From Epiperipatus broadwayi (lineage: Eukaryota; Onychophora; Udeonychophora; Euonychophora; Peripatidae), in assembly GCA_028023455.1 (NCBI GenBank), contig JAQFVV010000142.1, forward strand, positions 2,413,740 through 2,477,739: a stretch of DNA of 64,000 bases, written 5' to 3'. Of this stretch, positions 45,722-57,899 are shown in pieces (the first letter of the stretch is position 1; every line of letters starts with the position of its first letter). The translations under genes were made by a program, and so were the position numbers. A model generated the notes under the pieces. The model ran no database searches, had not been told where the DNA came from, and saw only the letters and a program-made list of their open reading frames with translations.

Positions 45722-48700
45722 ACAATTATGACAAACAAAAATAAAGCATGGCCCTTATTCCCAGGAGGCTGTAAAGTCACCAACCAAGGCAGCAGTTGAT
45801 GGCCGAAGGTGGAGGGTGCTAAGAATCCCCTGAATGCGGACCCAGGCTGCCTTTTAATGATGACTTTTTATTTAGGTACTTACAACTGCAGATCACTTTC
45901 AAGTGAAGGAAGATTGCAAGAATTAGAAGAAGAACTGTCTTATATTAAATGGGACATTATTGGACTTTGTGAAGTTAGAAGAAAAGGAGAATAAACAATT
46001 GATTTAAAAAGTGGACATATACTCTATTATAAAGGCACACATATTGGAAATACAAGTGAAGTAGGATTCATTATAAATAAAAAGTGGAAGAACAATATTG
46101 TGGAAATTGATGGTGTATCGGACAGAGTGGCAAGATTAGTTATACAACTTAATAGCAGATACCAAATGCAGATAATTCAGGTTTATGCCCCAACAAGTTC
46201 TCATAGTGATGAAGTAGTAGAAGATTTTTATATGGATGTACAAAAGGCTTTTGATCAGAGTAAACAACATTTTAAAATTGTTATGGGAGACTTTAATGCT
46301 AGAATTGGTAGACAAATGAAAGATGAAATTGCTGTAGGTAATTTTGGTTATGGTAATAGAAATGAGAGAGGACATAGACTTGTGGAGTTTGCAGAAAAAG
46401 AAAAACTTTATATTATGAATTCATTTTTTGAGAAAAATGTTAAAAGGAAATGGACATGGAAGCATCTAAATGAAGGTACAGCAGAATTGGATTATATTTT
46501 GACTAACAGAAAATACATATTTCAAGATTGTAATGTTCTTAATAAATTTAACACAGGAAGTGATCATCGATTAGTAAGGTGTAAGTTACGTGTTAATGTA
46601 AAACTAGAGAGACAAAAATTATTAAGAAAAACAATATTTACAGTTGATATTCCTAATCTTCAGAAACATTCTAATGAATTTAAATTAGAACTTACAAATA
46701 GATTTCAAGTGTTAGGAGATTTTGAACATGATACAGATTTGAATGAAATTAATATGAAAATAACTGATACACTTTTAAAAACTGCAACAAACATAGCTGG
46801 TAGAAAAAAGCAGCAATTGACTAATAAAATTTCTACTGAGACTAGAGAATTTATGAAGAAAAGAAGGAATATGAAGATATACAAAAATGATGTATTAAAA
46901 AGAATTGAATATCTCAAATTTTGTAAAATGGTACAGGAAAGAGTTGAAAATGATATAAGAAAGTATAACTGTGAAATAGCAAGGAAAGCTGTAGAAGAAA
47001 ATAAAAGTCTCAAAAATGTTAAACAACATTTTGGTATTGGTAGGAAATTTATATCTGCAATAAGAAAAAAAGATGGAATTATTACTAAAAAGAGAGATGA
47101 CATCATGAAATTGGTAGAAGATTTTATCAAGAATTATATAGTAATAAAGAACAAGTACCTCCTATATCTATTACATCTTCTGAATTGCCCAGAATTTTAA
47201 ATGAAGAAGTGAGACATGCAATTAAGTGTATGAAGAAAGGAAAGGCTCCAGGAAATGATGGAATTATAATTGATATATTAAAAGAAGCAGGTGAAGAAAT
47301 AGAAACAATTTTAGCAAAGTTATATACCAAATGTCTAAATGATAAAGATGTACCGGAAGATTGGAAGAATGCAGTAATAATATTAATATTTAAAAAAGGT
47401 GATAAAGAAGATATTAGAAATTACAGACCTATCAGCCTTTTATCAGTTTTACATAAAATTTTTACCAAGATAATTACAACTCGTCTACAGAGAACTTTGG
47501 ATTTCCACCAACCAAGAGAACAAGCTGGATTTAAAAGTGGTTTTAGTACAATAGATCATATCCAGGTATTGAGAGAAGTCATAGAAAGGACAAAGGAATA
47601 TGAGTTGTCTTTATGTTTTGGATTTATAGATTATGAAAAGGCATTTGATTCTATACACATTTCTTCAGTGATTAAAGCATTGGATCATCAAGGTATAGAT
47701 GCAGGATATTGTCATATTTTAAAGAATATTTATAAAAATGCAACAACAACAATTAGATTACATAATGATACTGGAAAAATCAACATTGAGAAAGGTGTAA
47801 GACAAGGTGACTCCATATCTCCAAAACTCTTTACAGCAGTGCTGTAAGAAGTATTTTGTGGATTAAAATGGGAAACGGAGTGAAAGTAAATGGAGAGTAT
47901 TTAAGTCATTTAGATTTTGCAGATGATGTAGTTGTTTTTGCAAATAATGCTTCAGAGCTGCAGGAAATGTTGCAGGAGTTAGCAGATGAAAGTAGAAAAG
48001 TAGGACTAAAGATAAATGTTAAAAAGACTAAAGTAATGTTTAATCGATTTGCTCAAAATATGAAAATAAAGATTGATTATGAAGAATTAGAAGAAGTTAA
48101 CAGTTACAAATACCTTGGTCAGATTATTAATACAGATGGAAACATAATGGAGGAAATTAATCATAGAATTAAACTTGGTTGGAGTGCTTTTGGTAGAAAT
48201 AACTTGATACTAAAAGGAAATATGCCTATGTGTTTGAAAAGGATGGTTTTTAACAAATGTGTTTTACCAGTTCTTACTTATGGATCTGAGACTTGGACAC
48301 TTAATAGAAGAGCAATACAGAAACTTCAGACCACCCAAAGAAGTATGGAGAGGTGTATGTTGGGAGTAACAAGAAGAGATCGAAAACGCAATGTATGGGT
48401 AAGACAACAAACAGATGTTACTGACCTTATTGAAAAAATTAAAAGATTGAAATGGAGTTGGGCTGGACATATTGCTAGAAGAGATGATAATAGATGGACA
48501 AATTGAAATTTTAAACTGGATTCCAAGAGATTGTAAAAGACCCAGAAAGAGACCACATGTGAGATGGCTGGATGAAATAAGAAAATGTGCAGGGGTGTTG
48601 TGGAGAAGAGAAGCTAAAGATTGGAGAAGATGGATTAAACTTGGAGAGACTTTCATCCTGCAGTGGATTGATAATGGTTGATGATGATGATGATAATAAA
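45722..48700 (+). pseudogene. RTE-clade LINE, near full length, inactivated
   Basis: The order is APE-type endonuclease then RT. Endonuclease marks: LGTYNCRSLSS, LCEVRRKG-E, YAPTSSH, VMGDFNARIGRQ, the ELDYILTNR block and SDHRLVRCKLR. RT marks: KGKAPGNDGI, VIILIFKKGDKED, NYRPISLLSV, FGFIDYEKAFDSI, GVRQGDSISPKLF and LDFADDVVVFA (FADD active site). A C-terminal RPRKRPHVRW block ends the coding region, then a short 3' UTR with a (TGA)n-rich tail. Breaks: GAA to TAA at 45992, a 1-nt T-run deletion near 47123, CAA to TAA at 47845, a ~4-nt deletion near 47875 and a 1-nt insertion near 48503. The gene would have nicked target DNA and reverse-transcribed its own RNA there. The BovB-like wording supports RTE. 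Confidence 0.88.
45725..45834 (-). repeat. Inverted 5' segment of the RTE copy
   Basis: This ~110-bp segment (CATGGCCCTTATTCCCAGGA, then AAGTCACCAACCAAGGCAGC, ending AAGAATCCCCTGA) also borders the 5' end of the minus-strand RTE at 60718-60823. There it reads in the same plus-strand direction although the LINE itself is reversed. Relative to the LINE coding strand it is therefore inverted here. Short filler (ATGCGGACCCAGGCTGCC) lies between it and the ORF start. Confidence 0.65.
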
Positions 48701-49384
48701 ATTGAAAAATATGAGGACAAGATAATGGAACTATTAAAACAACTTTTATTTTAAAATGGTAAGGTTAAAGAAATAATTGGAAAATAAGAAATAAGAAATG
48801 AGTAGAAACTAGGATTCTGGACACATAGCATATGTACAAAAATTTCTGACTTTCAAGTAGGATAGATGCCATTTTACATATTCTTTAATTATTAATCAAT
48901 CTATTCTAAATATTATATCTTCATAAATAACATATAAATATGATTAGTTTAAATATGTTATGTTTTTGAAAGATCATTTTCCCCTTCAGTTATATCTATC
49001 TAAATTTTATCAAAACAATTGAATATTACAGAAATTTTAAATCAGATCCCAAAATTATTTGACTGATCTGAAGATAAAAATAATTAAAAGTTTAAAATGG
49101 TTTTTATTTGAAATCAAAGCAATAACACAAAAAGAATATATAACATTGACAGAATATTTCATTCCTATGTATTTACAAGAATGGGCCTTTTATATATAAA
49201 TATTGCAAAATTAACAAAAAAAAATTTTAACATTGAATACCTTGATCAATGGTAATGGTTATTTTACATATGTTAAAATCAGATACTAATATTGTATTTC
49301 TCCTCCCCTCCCCCTCTTCACCAGTATATAAGTACATTGTAGAATATTATCTTACTATATTTTTTAAAATAGTTTAACAAAATA
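48701..49384. other. No recognised feature
   Basis: AT-rich; a pyrimidine-rich CTCCTCCCCTCCCCCTCTTC tract at 49300 is the only outlier. Confidence 0.45.
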
Positions 49385-49690
49385 TCATATGATTGTATCA
49401 CATGACACCAGCTGGCATATTGCTGTTTTAGCAGCATACATTTTTCTTTTATTGTCTCTATATCAATTATTGCAAGCTTTAGTAACTAACACATGCTAGT
49501 TGACAGTGTTTAATAAATCCCTATCCTGTAATGTCATGTCCAATATCTCTAAACTAGTTTTAAACTTGTGGCTTTAATCTGATAACTTGATACTAACACA
49601 GAGCGAAAATAATAGTTGCTAGAGTGACAGTACATTAGATCCTAAGGTCCGGATATACTGTTCCAAAATAGGATTAAGCATTATAATTTG
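49385..49690 (-). repeat. Hammerhead-repeat family B, decayed copy
   Basis: Aligns with the minus-sense family B unit: CACATGACACCA, then CAGCATACAT, TAATAAATCCCTATC, CCAATATCTCTAAACTAG, and TTAGATCCTAAGG. The ribozyme zone (about 49545-49595) keeps the ACTAGT palindrome, but the core is lost (CTGATGA unrecognisable, GAAA to AAAA). An isolated old insertion far from the main cluster. Confidence 0.6.
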
Positions 49691-50059
49691 ACATTTATTT
49701 GTTATTAAAGATTACAGAATGTTGTATAGAGATGGTGAAAAAAATGTATGTTGCTAAAAAGTAGTTCATATGTACGAAACATTTAGCACCCATATAATAA
49801 AGTAAAAACCTTTAAATAACCCACTACAGAAAAACTTTTTCACATGAATTGATGGTCTGAAGTTCAAATTTGTAACGGACTTGAAATTTTGTATATATAT
49901 AGAGATAAAAATTTCCAACTTTGTTTAAAGGCAATATAATTTACACTTCCAATATTGGTCACAAAATAATAATCTAGCCATTTTTATTTTTATTATAAAA
50001 GTAAATAACAAAATTATGTCAAATTTTGCTCTGGATGCTTAGTACAGTAGAAAGCTCAA

Positions 50060-50184
50060 CTCCTATCGCGATGTCAAGCATTGGTGGCCTAGTGGTTAGC
50101 ATAGCTGCCTTCCAAGCAACTGGCCCGGGTTCGCTTCCCGGTCAACGCATTTGACATATGGAAAAAAAAAACTACTATCACGAT
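50060..50184 (+). mobile_element. tRNA-Gly(TCC)-derived mini-SINE with target-site duplication
   Basis: Element 50073-50171: GTCAA leader, a 72-nt tRNA-Gly(TCC)-like body (50078-50149) with anticodon loop CTTCCAA and T arm CCGGG-TTCGCTT-CCCGG, then TTTGACATATGG and poly(A). Flanking CTCCTATCGCGAT (50060) and CTACTATCACGAT (50172) match at 11 of 13 positions, a decayed target-site duplication. It looks like a tRNA gene, but A58 is replaced by C, the acceptor stem has an A-C mismatch, and the poly(A) and duplication show retroposition. The A and B boxes are largely kept, so pol III transcription is conceivable. Same family as the 16.5-kb copy. Confidence 0.82.
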
Positions 50185-51597
50185 TCGACCTCTGCCGTTT
50201 ATGATATTCGAACTTTTCATAAACGCTTAATTAATAATCTATTTCAGTACTTTAAACTCAAATGTTGATTGGAAAATAATTCTCAACATATATAAAGATA
50301 GCTTGGTTCTATTTAAGACCTCACATTAAACTTTATATTATACATGTGTGTGCGTTAGACATTACTATTTAATTTATTTCCATTTGATTTTTTTCAGTCT
50401 AGCAGCTCTTATAAAATATAAAGTAATAAAATTAAAAGATAAAATAAAACATTAACAAATTAATTATTACGTTTTAAAATTTTTGATGTAACTAAATTGT
50501 ACCATATTGCATAGAAACTTGAACTTGCTAGCGGCCTGAGCTTGACATAAATATACATTTAAGAAGTCTTTTTGTAATTCTTTAAAGGAATTTTAAAATT
50601 ATCAAGAATAATGTAGCCTTAGACAGCTGTCAATTTACCATTTTACTGTCGCAAACTTTGTAATAAATCTTTTATTTTTAGAAACCTGACTTGTAGAGGT
50701 TTTTCTTGTTCTTTTTTTTTTTAATTAAATATACATTTTTGCAGACAGTAACATTTTTTTAACATAGGAAATGGTTAAAATATTTTTAAAAAAAAAAGAA
50801 AAAAAGAAAAGCATTTTAAAATTAGAGAAAAAAGAAAAAATTGTTCATTTTTAACATTTTGGAATACAGGTATCAATTGTGATCGTGAAAAACTGTATGC
50901 TTAAATAAATAAGCACGATTATCTTTCTGTTTCCATAGTGATGGTTTAAAATTACATAATAAGCTTATTAGCAATAATTAAATTGTAAAATTTAAATTAC
51001 TATTTGCTATGATAATGGGAGACAAATTTCTTTATTTTTGATATCTGTTTATTTAAATAACAAGAATCTTTTCTTTATAGTGACAAAGTTAATTGGAACT
51101 GGAACTTAAGATCAATGGATATGATTTCAACTCTCATTTACGGCTCGAATTTTTTAAAAATTCACAACCACTAAACCATTCAGATATTTATTTATTTTTT
51201 AATTTAATCAGACATATATTTAAAAACATTCTAAAATTATAGAACTGAATTATATTACAAAAATTGAACAAAACCTTTATCTACATGATGGTCGGAAAAT
51301 AAAATCTCTTGGGTTTCCAAGCCAACAATGAAAAGGTTTTTTTAAAAAAATTACTCTGATCTGATATCAGCTGGAAAAGCACAAGCACGATATAATTAAA
51401 ATGAGTTATAAAAACCATTTTTAAGAGTTATAATTATTCAAAACTTAGTTTGATGTTTTTATTGCACATAGAATTCTTAAATACACATACATATTCATCT
51501 TAATTCTAAAAAATAAAAATAAAAGATAAAGAATACATTTTATATATTTTTTAAATATATAAATATATAAGAATACATTTTAAAAATTGCTATGTCT
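50185..51597. other. No recognised feature
   Basis: AT-rich, with poly(A)-rich purine runs near 50790-50840. No gene or repeat family recognised. Confidence 0.45.
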
Positions 51598-51700
51598 GGA
51601 AGCGTTCTGCAGCCCGCATGAGATCTAAATTTATCGCCTTTTAAAAAACACAACTAATAGGGTATGTGGTTAATATTTAGTATTTAATATATCTACATAA
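51598..51700 (-). repeat. Probable 3' LTR end of the decayed gypsy element
   Basis: TGCTATGTCTGGAAGC, then CATGAGATCTAAATTTAT and AAAAACACAACTAATA, matches the sequence starting at 56127 over ~100 bp. As the two copies flank a minus-strand Ty3/gypsy coding region, they are probably the inner-matching parts of its LTRs. Similarity is lost further in. A purine tract (CTTGGGGGGAAG on the minus strand near 52385) could mark the other LTR edge, which would make it ~790 bp. Confidence 0.5.
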
Positions 51701-52649
51701 GAGATTTACATTATTAATTAACAGTTATACAATCTAACAATCTACACACACATATATATATAGACCTGCAGGCATACAGAAATAATAATAAATATCCTGC
51801 TTTGGCATTCTCGGAGACAAGCTTTTCTTCACTGGAAGCTTAAGGTTCATATGGTGACATCCAGCACTCAAATTAAAAGGCCATCTGCACACCAGAAGAT
51901 TCCAACAGTAAGTCTTTTTTTTTCATACGTCAACAATTGATTGTCCAATTACTCTTCAGATTGGCTCTTTTCAGCTCCTGCCGATAAAATAACTGTTTCA
52001 TTTATTCAAGATATGTTTTGGCTTGCAGAATTTTACTTCTATTAAGTTATATTAAAAAGTTACCTTTGAATTTCTAGAGATGTTATTAATGAAAGGATTA
52101 GGAACTCACAATCATTTAATTGTTAACTGTACATATTTTTACTGAAATAATTTTATTACTTATCCCCAGAGATTTTAACTAATTGCTTTTTTTTCATCTA
52201 CTTAGGGATTGAATCCTTTTTTATCTTGAAATATTTTAATTTATTTAATTTTAACTATTTTTAAGACGCTAAATTTTGTAATTATTGTGAATGTATTTTA
52301 CATACATGTATATACACCATCCTATTACAATTAACCATTTTATGTGTATGTATTTAAACATACACACACACCTACATAATACACTTCCCCCCAAGTTCAG
52401 CGATTTATTTTTTCTCTGGACTTAAAAATGAAATCACGGAGGTAATTCAGAATCTGTCTTTCTGTTTTTACACATTCAGGTAAATTTATCACAGCTTCGA
52501 TTGTTATATTACCCTCTGGTATATATAGTTGATATTTGTTACAGTGGGTAAACTCTGTTTCAGATTAATATCTTCATGTAGTATTATCTCATAAATAATT
52601 TGGGTAGGGTATTACATGCACATTTTAATCATTACCCAGTTGATTGAGT

Positions 52650-55230
52650 TGTTTGTGTAATATCAATCATATGAATAGTCACCACACTACAGTTTGCAAC
52701 CAGAATTTATTTAGGTTATTTTTAACCCACACTCTTTGCTCAGGTATAAACTTATAAGTATTCTTGGTTGTTTCATTATAATCCTCTAACAGAACAATGT
52801 TTGATAATTTAGCCTGCAGTTTTTGACTTAGATATATTTCAGCAGATGATTTACCAGTTTTAGCAGCTAGAGTTCAATGCTAGTGTAATATGGACTGCTT
52901 TCTATATTCTTGTTTTTCCCATTTTGTTAATGAATAACTTAAGGTTTTGCATGACTTTCTGAGCCAATTCACTAGATTGAGGATGGTAAGAAGAGCATGG
53001 ATAAATATTTTATTTCCTATTCTTAACATAGCCTTCTCAAATTTCTCTGATGTAAAGCCAGTTCCATGTTATCAGAAAGTAAAGTTTCAGTAAGACCATG
53101 GTATGAAAAAATTTCGTATAATTTATCAAGTATTTTGTTTGAATTAGTATTTGTAATTAATTTACATTCAGACCACGTTGAATATGCATCCATGACTACT
53201 AAGAATAAATATCCTTCATTTGTGCCACAATGTTTGATGTGGATGTGCTGCTACAATCTCTCAGCTTCTGGCCATGCTTCAAACTTTGTATCACACTTTT
53301 TATATATTTTTCAATGTTATTGTTAATGTTTGGCCACCAGACATAACTATGGGATAAAGCCTTTGCTCTGACCATCATGCAATAACTGAAGAATTTGATT
53401 TCTCCCCTATCTTAGATTAACACATAATTACCCTTCAGATGGACAACTGTTCATGAGTATTCCATAGTTCTTTATGGAGAAAGATTTGATGTTGCTTAGG
53501 CCAACCTGTACTAATTTTATATAAGCCATTGGCAGCCGTCATCTTTTTCTGTCCATGTAGCTACTATTCTGCTATTGGGGCTTGACTCTTTAGTTTATTG
53601 ATGTTCTTAATTTCTATTTACCTTTTATTGGTCTCTGACTGGTTGGGCATATGAGATAGAGCATCAGCATACCCTATTTGATTTTTCTTCTTATATTTCA
53701 GAATATAGTTATATCCTTCCAGAATGTTGAGTCATCTTATCATGTGGGGCTAAAGTGTTCAGGTACTTGTTTGTTGCCTAAAATACCAAATAAGGGTTTG
53801 TGATCAGTTATTACAGTAATTCTACATCTGTATAAGTATTGATGAAATTTTCTGATATCAAATAGTATCAGAAGAGCTTCCTTGTCGAGATGACTTTAAT
53901 TTTTCTCTGCTTTGAACAAGGTGTGAAAGCATAGACAATGGGTCAGTCACCTAACTGTGCAGAGTGGCATAGCACTGCTTCAACTCTGACTTCAGATGCA
54001 TCAGTTGTAAGAGTAACTTCCAAATCACTATTATATTGCACTAGCAATTTATTTAAAGTTAACAACCTTGTACATAAATCTTGATCAGCTTCACATTTTT
54101 ATTTTCTTGTTTTTTTTTTTTTTTTAAAAATATCATATAAGACTCTGGCAACATGATACTGTTCTTCCAAAAAAGTTTCAAAGTAGTTTACAAGGCCCAG
54201 AAAAACTTGTAATTTCTTGATACTATTACATCTCAGGGATTCTGCTACAGATTTAGCCTTTTCTTGGACAGGAGATATGTCATTTTTGGAAATTATGATG
54301 TGTAAAAGCTTGAAACTACCCTTTCAGATACACTTTCGAGTATTAAGCTTTGTTCAAAATTCATTTAGTTTTTTTGCATACTTTAGGTAAACAAATACTA
54401 AGTTTGTTTTTTGTAATAGCAGTAACAAAGATGTCTTAAAAAATGAAATAATGCCCTCAAATCCATAAAGAAGGGTTTCAATTTTTGACTGAAAGATGCT
54501 GGGGACAGAAGTTATTCAAAATGAAAGCCTATTGCATTTAAATAATTCTATATGTATGGTTAATGTTAATATTTCTGTGGCTTTCTCAGTGACCATATTT
54601 GGTAAAAAATCGCATTTAAATCTAATTTTGCAAGAAATTTTTGATTTCTACAAATTTGCTATTATTTTTTTGCATTGGGAACAGGGTATGTGTTTGAACT
54701 AATAGCTTTTTTTACTAATAATCAATAGTCACCACACAAACAAATTTTTCCATTGGATTTAGTAATAATTACTAATGATATACATAGCCAATCAGATTTT
54801 TCTGTGGATTCTAACATGCCTTTTTGAAGTAATTCATTAATTTCCTTCTCTACTTTTCCATTCTGAGTGAATGAAACCTTATACAATTTGCAAATTATGC
54901 ACATCATCAGGATTGCCTCTAATGAAATGAGGGCCATTTTAATTTTACCCAGTTCCCCATTAAACAACATAGGAAATTTGTCTCTCTTTTTTCAATTTTA
55001 ATCTTTTTAACAAATATGAGATTTATTTCCAATTTTTTGAAGAGAGGTAACTTGATTACTTTTCCCTCTATTCTATTCGCAATGGCTTTACCTTTAATTT
55101 TGATAGCATTTCTGTTTACATCCAAGGCTTTTAGGTCTGTTTTCTCTATTCCTGGTATTCTAGTACAATTTGAAAGTGATAGAAAACCATTTCTGGACTG
55201 AGATTTGAGATATCCTGCTATCACTATGAA
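52650..55230 (-). pseudogene. pol: Ty3/gypsy pol (protease region, RT, RNase H, integrase), decayed
   Basis: Minus-strand translation across broken frames gives, in order, a region near 55200-54960 (CTRIPGIEKTDLKALDVN, LPLFKKLEINLIF) where the protease tail should be. The RT start follows at 54900-54720 (KVEKEINELLQKGMLESTEK, then VIITKSNGKICLCGDY). RNase H-like sequence lies near 53900-53750 (HQYLYRC-ITVITDHKPLFGIL, then NKQVPEHFSP). Integrase parts lie near 53400-53080 (VWWPNINNNIEKYIK, then VVMDAYSTWSECKLITN and LLSDN). T-D-H-K-P and the D...D-N integrase signature are characteristic of Ty3/gypsy. No frame exceeds about 100 codons, so it is dead. Confidence 0.75.
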
Positions 55231-55399
55231 CTTCTATAGATAGGAGTTGGTCACACAATTTTAATTTTAGCATTATTTTGTCACCTTCAGTGGTCAACAT
55301 ATTTTTATATTGAATAACTGATTTCCCTGTCTATTAAATAAGTAACCTTGTGGCTATTTCTTTCTTTGCATGCTCATTATTTTTATTTTTACACAGTGT

Positions 55400-56090
55400 T
55401 TAGATGTGACTTTTTTTTTTACAAACTTTGCAATATGCAAGTTTCTGGCCTTGTGGCCATTTCTACCGACAATAAAAACAAATAAATAGATTTTTACTGT
55501 TAGAATTATTATCTTTGATGTTAGTAGATTTTTACCAATGTCAGTTTACACATTACCATTTCCCTTAAAATCAGTGAACTTTACAAGATTGCTCAAGAAT
55601 TAATTCATAAGCTATCCCACATTTTATAGCTTTATTATAGTTTAAATCACTATTGGCCAATATCTGTTGCCTTAAACTGTCACTAATCATAGCCTTCAGA
55701 AATTGCTCTAGGAGGACCTTGTCTAAGACAGATCCATCAACACAATTTTTTTACCAGGTTACGATGAGCAATATCATAATCTTTTACTCTTTCACCCCCA
55801 TCTCGATCAGTCACAGAAATAAAATCTGACAACAAGCCTTGAAAAATAGCAATTAAAATAATGTAAGAATTGATCTTTAATTTGATTGTTCTGAGTGCTG
55901 TTTGCTCTCTCTATAACTCCTTTACCAGTAAAACATAATAATGTTGCTATTTTAAACTTATTCTCTTAATTCTGTCAATAAAGAGATATTTTTTGACATG
56001 TTGGATGTACAGGGACCAACTATTTGTCTCACTAAAGTCAAACTCTCCAATTGATGATTGCATTTTAACTGATCATTCTATACACATAAT
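55400..56090 (-). pseudogene. gag: Ty3/gypsy gag remnant
   Basis: Minus strand near 55730-55590 reads LDKVLLEQFLKAMISDSLRQ, then ILANSDLNYNKAIKCGIAYE, the helical end of a retrotransposon Gag. Near 55490-55380 comes GRNGHKARN, with partner positions decayed (Cys to Val/Leu). This is the ghost of a CCHC zinc knuckle, and a second Lys/Cys-rich knuckle-like stretch follows. It lies directly upstream of the pol remnant in the expected gag-pol order. Confidence 0.6.
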
Positions 56091-56094
56091 CGAG

Positions 56095-56126
56095 CCATTC
56101 AAGGTTCAAATCAGGACAGTACCAAT
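56095..56126 (-). promoter_or_regulatory. Primer-binding-site-like sequence of the gypsy element
   Basis: Two bases inside the 5' LTR edge the minus strand reads TGGTACTGTCCTGATTTGAA then CC. This is the complement of a tRNA 3' end with T-loop GGTTCAAATC and terminal CCA. It extends unusually far, 22 nt into the T arm. Confidence 0.45.
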
Positions 56127-56235
56127 TGCTATGTCTGAAAGCATAACTGTTGTTCTCCAGATCACATGAGATTTAAATTTATTCCCTGGTAAAAACCACA
56201 ACTAGTACAGTTAATATTGAAGCAGTAAATCTGTG
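56127..56235 (-). repeat. Probable 5' LTR end of the decayed gypsy element
   Basis: TGCTATGTCTGAAAGC, then CATGAGATTTAAATTTAT and AAAACCACAACTAGTA, pairs with 51598-51700. The outer LTR border was not found; sequence to about 56370 may still belong to it. Confidence 0.5.
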
Positions 56236-57899
56236 ATAAAGATTTTGACTTCACTGTCTGACGACATGACTAGCTATAAGGTGGGGTTCAAACACATCTT
56301 TCCATGCACTTAGGTTATCAGAGAATCAACATACAGATACATATAACTCTTCCTGGCCTCCAATAATAATTTTAAAAATGTATCTTTATGTATTAAATTT
56401 ATAAAATGAATTAGTGAGAGTTGTGTATGTGTGTGTATATAGTGGATACTTATATGTTGTATAATATTATTATTGCATTCGTTTTAATATTTTATTTTTT
56501 ATTATTAGTTAATATAAAATGGTGGTAGAAGCTGATGCAATACTTGAGAAGGCTCTGGAAGGCAATTAGAGTAGTGTAGATTTAATAAACAATAGAGCAA
56601 TACATTAGTTTAATTTAACAAAATTGCTTATTTAATTAATTTTGGCCATGAATAATTTAATTGAAATTATATGTTTTTGAATCCATTTCCAAATTAGAAA
56701 TAGATTTGAACAATACCTTTGAGAGCTTATAAGTCAATGGCATCTTCTTCTATCTAAAAACAAAAGCATATTTCCTGCTGATTTAGAAGATACAAGGTAA
56801 GTTAGTATCTACACTGCCTCAGGTGATTTGTTAAAAGCATTCCTAAAATAGTCAAGTGAAATATAAATAGAGCTCAATTTGACACCAGAAAAAAAGATGT
56901 TCTTTTGTAAGTTTGTAGGCTAACAGAGTTCACATCACTCGAAATATCAACATTACAACATTCAAGTAGTGTGGCCAAATTCATCTTTCCCCGATCTTCC
57001 TAAGACTCTGAGTTATGATGCCATTTCTACTAGCTATAAACCAATAGGCTGCCTGATTCAAAATAAAAAATGATTTATGGAGAAGATGCTACCTGCCATC
57101 CAATAAAATAGGTACTACCCTGTGCTTTAATAGGAACTGCCTTGCAAGAATGTGAATCCGTCTGGCCAGTAAACCTACATGACATTGGAAGGTAATCTTT
57201 TCAATGCTGCCTTAAAGACCTTGCATGATCTATTTTATATATATATACTCTATTTAATCTTATAAATGTAATTATCTGTCTATTAATACACTGATGATGT
57301 AATTCCAGTAATATGTATCGCATTTTAATTCTTATTTGTGACTCTCTATAATCCTACAAAATATAAACCTAATCTCTTTCATCCATTTCATGCCTTCTTT
57401 TATTTCTGTATTTGAGTGCAGCAAAATTTCTCAATTATTTTTAAGTCTTGTGTATTTTGATTTGGATTTGAATTAATATGACAATCTAACCCAACCTCAT
57501 AATCTGGTTTATTAGTATATTCACTCCCATTATTGAAGGGAAGTTGAACCAATTCATGTAAATTTTATTATAAAAGCACATGCTTTCCAGATTGAGTAAT
57601 GATTAAATGCAATTTTATTTGTGTTTTAATGGGAGGTGAGTAACCGCCCTAATGTTTATTTATTATAAGTTGTTGAATGCTATTAATTAAATTTTATATG
57701 TCATATTTGAAGGAGATTTCAATGGCCTCCACTTCTTTGATTGAATAAATTAACTGATCACTCATAATGCCAGTCTGGCATACATTTGTGTAATATTCTA
57801 TTACTGATTTAAAACATATGTGGAATTCATTTGAAGAGATAACATACTCTTTTATCATTATGACATTCAAATGGTTACTTAAATCATAGTTATACCTAT
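56236..57899. other. No recognised gene
   Basis: A moderately less AT-rich stretch at 56700-57250 (for example CAAGGTAAGT near 56793, splice-donor-like, and CCATCCAATAAAATAGGTAC near 57098) has no recognisable coding content. It may be an unidentified repeat. Confidence 0.4.

Noticed and set aside
50078-50149. Functional tRNA-Gly(TCC) gene
   Set aside because: Cloverleaf is mostly present, but A58 is lost, the acceptor stem has an A-C mismatch, and poly(A) plus a target-site duplication show a retroposed copy.
53066-53326. Plus-strand 86-codon frame
   Set aside because: Antisense of the gypsy integrase remnant.
57285-57305. CTGATGA at 57290 as a third hammerhead
   Set aside because: No GAAA at the right distance and no stem I or II pairing.
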